Positions 7,371 to 16,607 of a DNA stretch of 64,000 bases are shown in pieces. The notes beneath the pieces are model-generated. The model did not search any database and was not told the origin of the DNA. It saw nothing but the letters and a program-made list of their open reading frames with translations. Position 1 is the first letter of the stretch; every line of letters starts with the position of its first letter. This DNA comes from Neosynechococcus sphagnicola sy1 (GTDB lineage: Bacteria; Cyanobacteriota; Cyanobacteriia; Neosynechococcales; Neosynechococcaceae), in NCBI RefSeq assembly GCF_000775285.1, contig NZ_JJML01000008.1, forward strand, positions 89,031-153,030, in the 5' to 3' direction. A program made the position numbers and the translations under genes.

Positions 7371-10059
7371 TTATTTAACCTCCTGCATGGGCGGATCTTT
7401 TTGAGGCTCTTCAGCAAACAAATCCCTGAAAGCGTCTTCAAATGTTGGTTGCATAACAACTCGGTCTTCGTAGGCCAAAATGACCCGGGTTAGCTCAGGC
7501 AAGCGACTGTCTTCGGCCTCCAAATAAAGTGGCTGCACGTATAACAGCGAGTCTCCAACGGGAATGATCAGCATACTGCCACGGTTAACACGAGAACCTT
7601 GTTGATTCCACAGTGAGAGTTGCTGAGCAATCAGGGGATTTTGATTAATTCGTGCCTCTACCTGTTGTGGACCGAATACTAAGCTCTGTCGAGAGAATTC
7701 ATACACCAAAAGCTTCCCATACTCTTCACCATCACACCGTGCTGCCATCCAGGCAATTAAATTTTGTTTGTTGGCTGGGGTGAAGGGTGTCAGCAGCACA
7801 AACTCTGCCGGTTGAGTGGTTGTAGTTGACGTTCCGGGGTGGGCAGCGTTTCTTAAGGTTGAAAGTTCGAGAATTAAGTAATAGGGCTCCATGGATTGCA
7901 ACCCTCCAGTTTGAGCTGCCTTGGAAAGCCATAGAGATGAGTCTTGATTGAGGGAGGAATCCTGACTAGGCGACAGAGCATTCCGATGGGGTCGAGCCTC
8001 TTGAGGAATCTGCCAGGGGTCTTCTTTGTTATAGAACACCTGGGGATCAGTCATGTGGTAGGTTGCATATTGCTGGGTCTGCACCTGGAAGAGATCAATG
8101 GGATACCGCAGGTGCTGTCGCAAGGAGATCGGCATCTTCTCGAGCGGTTTGAAGAGCGTCGGGTACAGACGGTGGTAGGTCTGGACGATGGCATCTTTGG
8201 GGTCAGCGATGTAGAAATCAACGCTGCCATGATAGGCATCTACAACAACTTTGACGGAGTTGCGAATGTAATTGAAACTGTTGGGAGGGGGAGCGGGTTC
8301 GGAGTAAGGGTAGCGATCGCTGGTGGTGTAGGCATCCAGCACCCAGTAGAGATTCCCCTCCGTTGCCACCATGTAGGGGTCGCGATCATACTTTAAAAAT
8401 GGAGCAATAGTCTTCACCCGCGTGACAATTTGCCGCCGCAACAGGAGCTTACTAGCGGGTGTAAACTCATCGCTAAGTAAGATGCGAGAGTCTCGAAAGT
8501 ACCAGGCATAGAGCAACCGTTGCCAAAACTGGCCAACGGGCATTCCCCCAGTCCCTTGGTAGCTGCCATAAATATTTTCTTCGGCCTGTGGGTAATCTAG
8601 CTCCAATGCCTTGGTATTAACATAGACATCCGTATCTGTTAATTCCCCATAATAAATTGCTGAATTTTGGATTGGGATTGCTTTCTGGACTGCGGCATTC
8701 ACCGCCCGAGGTGGGATATCTTTAATAAAGAAATCCGGCAGACCCACCCGCGTCACCACGTTGACTGGACTCAGGGTAATGCCGTAGCCGTGCGTATAAA
8801 AGAAGTGTCGATTCACCCAGGTTTGAGCCCGTTCCGGCACTAAGGAGAAATCCAACTCCCGTGCTGAATGCATCACCTGCCTGAGGGTCCCGTCAATGGT
8901 ATACCGATCAATATCAACCGACGGGAACTGGTAGTAAGGGCGAATTTCCTGCAATTGGCGATAGGCCTGGAGCAATGGTTCACTATCCCAAAGGCGAATA
9001 TTCCTCAACGTCGCCGCATACTTTTGTAAGGCATCCGCCTTCAGGGTATTACCCACGGTGAAGGACTGAATGTCTACCTGGCCTAAATTGAAGCCTTGGC
9101 GGGTGAATTCAATAGTTTTTTTCGATGTAAGGACGGTCGCGTTCTAACTCATTTGGTAAAACAATGAGCTTCTGGACGGCTGCCGGCAGTACCCCACCCA
9201 CTAGAAAGGAACTCAATCCATACCCTGCTAACAGCACCAAGAGGGGAGAGAGACGACGCCAATCCCACTGTAAGGAGTCGCCAGTGGCAGTTTTGACCAC
9301 CACTAAGTTAGGTTTGCGCATCGATAGCCAACCGCAGGCGATCGCACTGACGATACAGACCCCGACCAGAAAGGTATTGGCGGGAAGTTGAAACTGAATA
9401 TCGGTATAGTTGGCACCGGCAAAAGAGCCACGGGTTGAGTAAAGCAAACTGTAACGGCTCAACCAATGCCCCCATGCCAAGAGCAGAAACAAACCGCCCC
9501 CCAAGAATAACAGGTGGCGTTGAGCCGCCATGAGGACAGGAATGGCAGGCAGCATTGCTAACAAGGTAGATCGGCGATAGTAAATCACTCCCACCAACCC
9601 AAAAATCAGCACCCCAAGACCCAGAGACCACCCCTGGAGGAACTGCCACATCGGCAAGCTAAAGAGGTAGAAGCCAATGTCATGGCCAAAAACCGGCTCA
9701 GTGGTACCCACGGGTACCTGGTTCAGCCAGGTCAGGATCGTAAACCATTGAGTTGCAGCCAACCCTGCCATGCCGGCACTGAAGAGGAGGACGATTCCCC
9801 GTCGCCAACCCTGCTTTTCTCCGACCCAGGCCAGGTGAATAGGAATACCGATCACCGGCAGCAGCAGCACCCAAACTACCAGCCAAACGATCCAGGGTGC
9901 TAACCACCCAATCCGCCAAGCTTGGAAATATCCGAGTTCAGTAAACCAGGTGCTATCAATCCATAACAAAACCGCCCAATCTAGGAGTAAATCTCCTGCC
10001 AACAAGACTAGGGGCAGTGCGATCGCCAGCCGAACCCATCGAGAGGACTTTAAAGACAT
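7371..10059 (-). CDS. UPF0182 family membrane protein (frameshifted)
   Basis: Large membrane protein of the UPF0182/COG1615 family; its function is unknown. The first part (start 10059) has about seven hydrophobic helices. The second part is the long soluble domain with the family blocks RNIRLWD, RPYYQFP, SVDFYIADP and the acidic C-terminus. The frame breaks at a run of seven T (9116-9122 on the plus strand). Dropping one base joins RPYIEK to TIEFTRQGFNLGQVDIQSFTVG and continues without interruption. The corrected product is about 895 residues, normal for the family. The gene is monocistronic as far as can be seen. Confidence 0.87.
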
Positions 10060-10212
10060 TCAAGTTGAAAAAAACGGGAAATGAATCCATCATACCCAGA
10101 CGTTCGATCGATCCACCGCTGCTGCAGCGGGTCGTTGGAGAACTCCTCGGCTGGAGCACCAACACCACAGGGACGAGGATGAACCTATCTGGGATAACTC
10201 AGGAACCTAGGG

Positions 10213-10668
10213 CTACTTTGATCCCATGATCAAACTTTGACTCAAAACTAACGCCATAACGAAAACAAATACGGCAAACCCTTCCACAATGCCAGCAGGT
10301 GCCAGAGACTTACCAAAAATTTCTGGCTTGCTCTTGGAGGCGTTGATTGCCATGGCACAGCAATTGCCCTGGTAGGAACCACACATCAGCAACGCCACCC
10401 CTGCAAACAAACCGATGGCAAAAACCCCGGCTCCAGTTTCAGCTGACGTTTTTTGCTGCAAAATAAACATTAAAACAATGCCGAGAATCGCGTGGGTCGA
10501 AGGCAGGGCTGCGACCCCTAAAAATTTGCCGTGCCCTGCTTCTGTTTCCTGCATCGCTCCGATGGCAGCAACGCCACTTTTAGCGCAGCCAATAATGCTA
10601 CCGATCGCACTTAAAGAAACGGTGGAAAATAATCCCAAGTAAGCCAAGCCAATTAAAATTCGATCCAT
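10213..10668 (-). CDS. ntpK: V/A-type ATPase proteolipid subunit K (c-ring)
   Basis: Rotor-ring subunit of a V/A-type ATPase, made of two fused hairpins (four transmembrane helices, 151 residues). The ion-binding glutamate is E129 in GIVEGFAVF. Q100 (YQG) and T58 (LPST) match Na+ ligands of the Enterococcus hirae K ring, but the position of its Q65 is H59 here, so ion specificity is uncertain. The gene is divergent from the E-DUF2764-A-B-D-I operon, 529 bases away, whereas related bacterial operons keep K at the 3' end after I. The sequence resembles the Bacteroidetes/Chlamydiae-type K (GHGKF, INAS, PAIFG-like block) rather than F-type subunit c. Confidence 0.9.
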   Translation of the reverse strand: MDRILIGLAYLGLFSTVSLSAIGSIIGCAKSGVAAIGAMQETEAGHGKFLGVAALPSTHAILGIVLMFILQQKTSAETGAGVFAIGLFAGVALLMCGSYQGNCCAMAINASKSKPEIFGKSLAPAGIVEGFAVFVFVMALVLSQSLIMGSK

Positions 10669-11197
10669 TCACCGCCTCGTGTTGAAGATATAGAGGGTTA
10701 TTTGTGAGACTGATGTAACGCTATGTATGAGTAAAGTGTGGGCAATTTCTGACATCAGTAAATCATTAAACGAATTTACTTATAAAGTAAACGATCGCCT
10801 GTCTTTAAGGTTAAACCCACTGATGAAAATCAGAGTCAAGGTTCCCTACCGTGCATTGGAGCAGCAGTTAGATTCGTCACCATGAGAGAGTTTACTACAA
10901 AAGTTAAGCTTCGGCTGTTGTAGGAGAAAAACACCGAATCTCTCAAATATATTCTTAGGTCTTATACCACAATTTTGAAAATTTAGATACTAAGTCAACT
11001 CTTCTCCTATGGGTTCCTTTTAAATGTCATAGGAAAGTCACACTGTCGTTGCAGGAAAGTTGCCCCGAGGTGCGATCAGTTAAGAGCAGGCGAAAGTCGT
11101 CGGTACTTGATCTAACACAACCATCGAAAGAGTTGGTATAACTTGATGGAGTGAAGTTTTCTCCAGTTACCTCAGAACCGACTAGAAAGGAAGCCCT
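10669..11197. promoter_or_regulatory. Divergent promoter region of the V-type ATPase locus
   Basis: A 529-base AT-richer gap between ntpK and the ntpE operon, presumably carrying both promoters. A -10-like TATAAC lies at 11137-11142, but I see no -35 at proper spacing. A strong ribosome-binding site AAAGGAAG (11186-11193) precedes the ATG of ntpE. A 20-codon frame at 10823-10885 is too short to call. No terminator or known RNA was recognised. Confidence 0.4.
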
Positions 11198-11864
11198 ATG
11201 AGCTACCGCAGCGACATCCCCCCAGAACCACCCAAAGAACAAGGGGTGCAGGCTTTGATCGATCGCCTCAAAGATCAAGGACTAGCAGCCGGACAAAAGC
11301 AGGCCAACCAGTTAGTCGAAGAAGCTCATGCTAAATCTCGAAAAATATTAGCAGAAGCGCAACAAGAAGCGGAGTTGATTCGCAAACAAGCCCGTGAAGA
11401 AGCAATTCGTAACAAAACTGTGGGGCAGGAGGCGCTACGTTTAGCATCCCGTGATGTCTTGATTTCGCTGAAAAATCAAATTTCTGGGCTGTTTCAGGAA
11501 GTTTTAGGTCGGCAAGTCAGTGCTGAGTTTAACCGAGAGGAGTTTTTACAGAAACTGCTGCTGGAGATCTGTGGGCGACAGCTGCAAACCATACCCCCCC
11601 GATCAGCCCCTTGAGGTGCTCTCCTCCAATCCTGGATCTGAATCTGCAACCGAGGCTGCTCTCTCCAGCTTTATTTTATCCCTGAGTCAGGAAGGCCTAG
11701 GGAAAGGCATCCATTTTGTTCCCAGTCATGAGATATTTCATGGATTTAAGGTACACGTTGAGGGTGAGCAGGTAACCGTCGATCTCACCGATGAGGCGGT
11801 GGCAACCTTGCTGAAACAGTATTTGCTCCCTCGCTTCCGAGCTGTGTTAGAGGGTTACGTCTGA
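11198..11864 (+). CDS. ntpE: V/A-type ATPase subunit E, peripheral stalk (frameshifted)
   Basis: Peripheral stalk subunit that links the catalytic head to subunit I. The N-terminal half is a long charged helix (GLAAGQKQANQLVEEAHAKS...), as in all E subunits. The frame breaks in a run of seven C (11594-11600). With six C the sequence reads QTIPPDQPLEVLSS and continues through the globular C-terminal domain (FHGFKVHVEG, VTVDLTDEAVATLL) to the stop at 11864, giving about 222 residues. Both halves are conserved, so a homopolymer error is likely. It is the first gene of the operon. The next start follows the stop immediately. Confidence 0.86.
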
Positions 11865-12512
11865 ATGAGCTTCCACTACTACGGCTTGATCTCCAGCCTC
11901 CCGTTTCTGAGCAACGATTTTAATTTAAATCGGCTACCCATTAGTGGCAGTGTGTTGAGGTCTCGGCTCCGGGGATTGTCCCTCGAAGACCAAGAACAGC
12001 TAGGGGCAATGATTAACTTTCACGAGCAACTTTACTCGATCACGAGTTATAGCGATTCCCAAGTTGTGCAGCTGATTGAGGAAGTCAGACGCCAGCTGAT
12101 CCATCCTCAACTCCAGAACCTACTGGAAAGCGATGTCAATATCCTGGTCGTGGTCTCGGCACTTCGGCAACGGCTGGCAAACAAAGAGCCGATTTTGCCA
12201 TCGGGTGAAGTTGCGGCCCACATCCGGCGGAACTGGCAACACCCCGATTTTAGTTTGGCGGGACGATTTCAGTGGCTGCCAGAGGTGCGAGAACACCTGG
12301 AACAGGGACAGGTGCTAGAGCTAGAACGCCGCGTTGATCAGGTACGGTGGCAGTGTTTTGTGGATCTGGTGCAAATGGAACCCTTTACCTTTGAGGCGGT
12401 AGCTGCTTACCTAGGCAAGTGGGATATTCTCCGTCGTTGGAGCCAAGTGGATGCAGTTGCAGGGCAAGAACGCTTTGATCAGCTAGTCAACGAAGTGCTG
12501 CAGGTAACTTAG
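11865..12512 (+). CDS. DUF2764 protein, probable subunit C equivalent of the V-ATPase
   Basis: Protein of 215 residues starting MSFHYYGLISSLPFL, the typical beginning of DUF2764 proteins. These sit between the E and A genes in the V-ATPase operons of Chlamydiae, Bacteroidetes and relatives. It is all-helical and rich in charged residues. In those operons no ordinary subunit C is found, and DUF2764 is thought to take its place as the socket between rotor and ring. Its ATG comes directly after the TGA of ntpE, suggesting translational coupling. Placement and start motif are seen; the subunit C role is inferred. Confidence 0.8.
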   Translation: MSFHYYGLISSLPFLSNDFNLNRLPISGSVLRSRLRGLSLEDQEQLGAMINFHEQLYSITSYSDSQVVQLIEEVRRQLIHPQLQNLLESDVNILVVVSALRQRLANKEPILPSGEVAAHIRRNWQHPDFSLAGRFQWLPEVREHLEQGQVLELERRVDQVRWQCFVDLVQMEPFTFEAVAAYLGKWDILRRWSQVDAVAGQERFDQLVNEVLQVT

Positions 12513-12565
12513 GCACTCTCGAATCACGATAGATTGTAACAACGCAATGTTTGGAAATCACTGAG

Positions 12566-14413
12566 ATGGTTAGTGAAGTCAGTCCCGTTAAAACTGCTGG
12601 CAGTAGTGAAGCTCACTCGCGGGTGGTTGGTGTGAATGCCAACGTCGTCACGCTAGAGCTAGAGCAGGGTTATCTGATCAAAAACGAAGTCGCATACTTA
12701 CAGGTCGGTGACCAGCAACTCAAAGCAGAAGTGATCCGCATTCAGGGCAACCGGGCAGATATGCAGGTCTTTGAGGATGTCAAGGGTGTGCGCGTCGGCG
12801 ATCGCATCCGCTGCACCGGCAGTTTGCTCTCAGTGGAATTGGGACCTGGCTTGTTAGGTCGTGTGTTTGATGGGTTACAAAACCCCTTGGCTGATCTGGC
12901 CCAGACCCACGGATTCTTTCTGCCTCGAGGGGTCTACTTAGATCCGCTAGACCGCCATCGCCGCTGGACCTTTAATCCCTCCGTTAAGGTGGGAGATCGG
13001 GTGCAAGCGGGGGATGTATTGGGCGTTGTCATGGAGGGACCGATACCTCACAAGATCATGGTGCCGTTTGAACAGTCCGTGCCATTAACGGTGACCTTTA
13101 CCCAAGCTGGCAGCTTTCGCATCGAAGAACCCGTCGTCCATTTGCACGATGACCAGGGACATTCGATCCACCTATCGATGATGCAGCAGTGGGCCGTTAA
13201 ACGCCCCCTTACCAAGTGGATGCAAGATCAACGGCTAGTCGAACGCCTCTATCCCAGTGAACCACTGGTGACTACAATTCGGATTATTGACACCTTCTTT
13301 CCCCTCGCCAAAGGTGGAACCGCCTGTGTCCCTGGGCCTTTTGGGGCAGGCAAAACGGTGTTGCAACAGCTGATTGCCAAGCATTCGGAGGTGGATGTCG
13401 TCATTATTGTGGCCTGTGGAGAGCGCGCGGGGGAAGTGGTTGAAACCTTGACAGAGTTTCCCACCTTGCTCGATCCCCAAACCGGACGGCCCCTGATGGA
13501 GCGAACCGTGATTATTTGCAACACCTCCAGTATGCCCGTAGCCGCCAGAGAAGCCTCCATTTATACCGGCATCACCCTGGGGGAATACTATCGCCAAATG
13601 GGGTTACAGGTATTACTGTTGGCTGATTCCACCAGTCGATGGGCTCAGGCGTTACGGGAAATTTCGGGGCGGTTAGAAGAAATACCAGGGGAAGAAGCCT
13701 TTCCGGCCTACCTGGATTCCCGCATTAAGGGGATGTATGAACGGGCTGGTGTGCTGCGAACCCGAGACAATTCCGTCGGGAGTTTGAGCATTATTGGTAA
13801 TGTCTCTCCCGCAGGGGGCAACTTTGAGGAACCCGTCACCCAATCGACGATCTCCACCGTCAAGGTATTTTTGGGACTGACCTATAACCGTGCCTATCGG
13901 CGTGCCTATCCGGCGATCGAGCCACTGATCTCCTGGTCTCGCTATTTAGATCAACTGGCAGACTACTTCCAGGCCCATTTGTCTCCTAACTGGGTCAGTC
14001 AAGTCAAGCAGTGTCTCGCCTTGCTGCGAACTGGAGATAGCATCAATCAAATGATGCAAGTCACAGGGGAAGAAGGCATCCCGCTTACAGACTACATTCT
14101 CTACCAGAAAGCCCTGTTTCTCGATACGGTTTACCTACAACAAGATGCCTTTGACGAGACTGACGCTTCTACGCCGCAAGCTCGTCAGGTACGCAGCTTT
14201 GCCTTAGTCTTTAAAGTCATTGAGTCAGAGCTGAAGCTGGACAGCAAACCCGAGGTTTATAACTTCTTCGTCAAGCTGACCAGCTTGTTCAAAAACCTCA
14301 ATTATTCTGTCTTAGACTCTGTGGACTATCAACGATATCACCAGGATATTGAACGGCTCCTGAGCCAAGCGATCTCCGGGTCGGCTTACTTAAATCTTCA
14401 GGCTGTCAAGTAA
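12566..14413 (+). CDS. ntpA: V/A-type ATPase catalytic subunit A
   Basis: Catalytic subunit that hydrolyses or makes ATP in the A3B3 head. The Walker A motif GPFGAGKT is at about residues 257-264. Before it lies the non-homologous insert region typical of V/A-type A subunits (residues near 110-200). Other marks are CGERAGEV, the Walker B region LLLADSTSRWA and the SRIKGMYERAG block. The length of about 615 residues is normal. I chose the ATG at 12566; a TTG 15 bases upstream is in frame. The gene follows DUF2764 by 53 bases and precedes subunit B. Confidence 0.96.
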   Translation: MVSEVSPVKTAGSSEAHSRVVGVNANVVTLELEQGYLIKNEVAYLQVGDQQLKAEVIRIQGNRADMQVFEDVKGVRVGDRIRCTGSLLSVELGPGLLGRVFDGLQNPLADLAQTHGFFLPRGVYLDPLDRHRRWTFNPSVKVGDRVQAGDVLGVVMEGPIPHKIMVPFEQSVPLTVTFTQAGSFRIEEPVVHLHDDQGHSIHLSMMQQWAVKRPLTKWMQDQRLVERLYPSEPLVTTIRIIDTFFPLAKGGTACVPGPFGAGKTVLQQLIAKHSEVDVVIIVACGERAGEVVETLTEFPTLLDPQTGRPLMERTVIICNTSSMPVAAREASIYTGITLGEYYRQMGLQVLLLADSTSRWAQALREISGRLEEIPGEEAFPAYLDSRIKGMYERAGVLRTRDNSVGSLSIIGNVSPAGGNFEEPVTQSTISTVKVFLGLTYNRAYRRAYPAIEPLISWSRYLDQLADYFQAHLSPNWVSQVKQCLALLRTGDSINQMMQVTGEEGIPLTDYILYQKALFLDTVYLQQDAFDETDASTPQARQVRSFALVFKVIESELKLDSKPEVYNFFVKLTSLFKNLNYSVLDSVDYQRYHQDIERLLSQAISGSAYLNLQAVK

Positions 14414-14497
14414 GGTTAGGATGTATGGCCATCGAGTACTGCCTGCACCCACAGCTTTGATAGATCATTAAATTTCTTCAATCCGAGTAAGGGCATA

Positions 14498-15892
14498 ATG
14501 ATTGAACATAAGGGCATTCTAGAGATCAACGGAGACATCGTTAAAATCAAAGCCAAGGGCATCCGCTACGGTGAACTTGCCCTCCTCCGCAACCCTAGTG
14601 GAACCGTTTCCTCTGCTCAAGTGATTCGATTACAGGGAGATTTGGTTTCCCTCCAAGTTTTTAGTGGCGGTCAGGGAATCTCAACGGGAGCCACCGTCCG
14701 CTTTCTGGGACACCCGATGCAGGTGATTTTCAGTGACAACATTTTGGGGCGGGTGTTTAACGGAGCTGGGCAACCGATCGATGGGGGACCTGATTTATCC
14801 ATGGATCAACAGGTCGAGATTGCCGGTCCCTCGATCAATCCCTGGATGCGGCTCTTGGCTAGTCGGTTGATCCGCACCAACATTCCCATGATTGATGTCT
14901 TTAACTGTCTGGTGGAGAGTCAGAAAATTCCCATCTTCACCGTGGCGGGGGAACCCTTTAACGAGCTTCTGGCGAGAATTGGCATTCAAGCCGATGCCGA
15001 TATCATCGTGTTTGCGGGTATGGGCTTGACCTTTGACGATTACTATTACTTTTCGAACACCTTTCAAAGCCAAGGGGTGTTCTCCCGCACCGTCATGTTT
15101 GTCAACTTGGCCGCCGATGCGGTGGTCGAACGGATTCTCACCCCGGATATTGCCTTGGCGGTGGCAGAACGCTTTGCCGTCGAAGATAGCAAGCGGGTGC
15201 TGGTGCTGATGACTGATATGACCGCCTACGCAGATGGCCTCAAGGAAATTGGCATCGCCATGGATCAAATCCCCTCTAACCGGGGCTATATGGGGGATCT
15301 ATACTCGACCTTGGCGTTTCGCTACGAACGCGCCTGTGACTTTAAAGGGGCGGGTTCTGTGACAATTCTGACGGTGACTACCATGCCGGGAGATGATGTC
15401 ACCCACCCCGTGCCTGACAATACGGGCTTCATCACCGAAGGACAGTTTTATCTCCACGATCGCATCATTGATCCCTTTGGCTCCCTGTCGCGGCTGAAGC
15501 AATTGGTGATCGGCAAAAAAACCCGGGAAGATCACGGGGCGGTGGCCAATACGATGATCCGTCTCTATGCGGGGGCCAAGGAAGCCCAGAAGAAGCAATC
15601 CCTAGCCTTTGAGTTAAGTGAAGCCGACCAAAAACTGCTGCGCTTTGGGCAGTTGTTTAAAGAGCGGTTCATGGACTTTAACGTCAACATTGCCTTAGAA
15701 GCAGCTTTAGAGCTGGGTTGGAAGACGATGGCAGAGTGCTTTGAACCAGATGAATTGCTGATGAAGGAAGATTTGATCAACAAGTATTTTCCCCATCCGT
15801 TGCCTGTCCAGGAGGAAGATGTCGTCTCACAGATCAGGGATACCGCTGATCCAGACTGGGTTGAGTCAACCCCGGTGGCCACGGTTGTTTAA
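14498..15892 (+). CDS. ntpB: V/A-type ATPase non-catalytic subunit B
   Basis: Regulatory subunit of the A3B3 head, 464 residues. It begins MIEHKGILEINGDIVKIK, has ISTGATVRFLG and FNGAGQPIDGGP in the N-terminal barrel and, as expected for B subunits, lacks a Walker A motif (IFTVAGEPFNELLARIG at that place). DMTAYADGLKEIG and RGYMGDLYSTLAFRYERA are strongly conserved in V/A B subunits. The gene is co-oriented with ntpA (84-base gap) and ntpD. Confidence 0.96.
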   Translation: MIEHKGILEINGDIVKIKAKGIRYGELALLRNPSGTVSSAQVIRLQGDLVSLQVFSGGQGISTGATVRFLGHPMQVIFSDNILGRVFNGAGQPIDGGPDLSMDQQVEIAGPSINPWMRLLASRLIRTNIPMIDVFNCLVESQKIPIFTVAGEPFNELLARIGIQADADIIVFAGMGLTFDDYYYFSNTFQSQGVFSRTVMFVNLAADAVVERILTPDIALAVAERFAVEDSKRVLVLMTDMTAYADGLKEIGIAMDQIPSNRGYMGDLYSTLAFRYERACDFKGAGSVTILTVTTMPGDDVTHPVPDNTGFITEGQFYLHDRIIDPFGSLSRLKQLVIGKKTREDHGAVANTMIRLYAGAKEAQKKQSLAFELSEADQKLLRFGQLFKERFMDFNVNIALEAALELGWKTMAECFEPDELLMKEDLINKYFPHPLPVQEEDVVSQIRDTADPDWVESTPVATVV

Positions 15893-15945
15893 GCCGATGT
15901 CGTTCGGCGACCTGCTGCATCCCCTTCCCAAACTCTCTAAACACA

Positions 15946-16605
15946 ATGGCTAAGATTGCATTTAACAAAGGGGCGCTGAAAGCTCAAAAAGATCAGATTG
16001 ATATCTACGAGAAGTTTTTACCTTCCTTAGAACTGAAAAAGACGCAGCTGCTGCTTGAAGTCAATCGGGCAAGGCAGCAGCTGGGGAAGGCGCAGCAAAA
16101 ACTAGCAGTGCAACATCAGCAATTGCAGAATTGGGTGGCGTTGTTGAGCAGTACCCCCCTGGAACTGTCTGGATTGGTGACCCTCGTGGGGTGGGAACGT
16201 CATCAGGAAAACCTAGCAGGATTGAGAGTTCCGGCCTTAGGGGAAATTCATTTTCACCTGCGACCTTACACCCGCCTGGGTTCCCCAGCCTGGGTGGATG
16301 CCCTGGTGGAAGCCTTGCAACAGGTGGCGCGGATGCGGCTCGAAGTTAGCGTCCTCGAAGAAAGGGTTCACCTGATCGACCAGGCACTGCGGAAAGTCAC
16401 CCAGCGAATTAACCTGTTTGAAAAAGTTCTGATCCCAGATGCCAAAGAAAATATGCGAACCATTCGCTTGTTCCTGTCTGATGCGGAACGGACGGCGGTG
16501 GCACGGTCTAAGTTGGCCAAAGCAAAACTAGAAAAAGCCTTTGTGGCCAATCAGGCCGCTCTGTCGAATCCAACAGAGCCGATGTTTATTGCAGAAGAGG
16601 GTTAG
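15946..16605 (+). CDS. ntpD: V/A-type ATPase central shaft subunit D
   Basis: Rotor shaft subunit, 219 residues, forming two long coiled-coil helices at its N- and C-terminal ends. It starts MAKIAFNKGALKAQKDQ. The conserved C-terminal helix reads RINLFEKVLIPDAKENMRTI, the standard subunit D signature. The stop is followed two bases later by the ATG of subunit I, so the genes are translated together. No subunit F gene is seen next to it. Confidence 0.94.
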   Translation: MAKIAFNKGALKAQKDQIDIYEKFLPSLELKKTQLLLEVNRARQQLGKAQQKLAVQHQQLQNWVALLSSTPLELSGLVTLVGWERHQENLAGLRVPALGEIHFHLRPYTRLGSPAWVDALVEALQQVARMRLEVSVLEERVHLIDQALRKVTQRINLFEKVLIPDAKENMRTIRLFLSDAERTAVARSKLAKAKLEKAFVANQAALSNPTEPMFIAEEG

Positions 16606-16607
16606 CC

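Noticed and set aside
10823..10885. A 20-codon frame starting MKIRVKVPYRALEQQ in the V-ATPase promoter gap
   Set aside because: It reads protein-like but is too short and lacks a ribosome-binding site; chance cannot be excluded.
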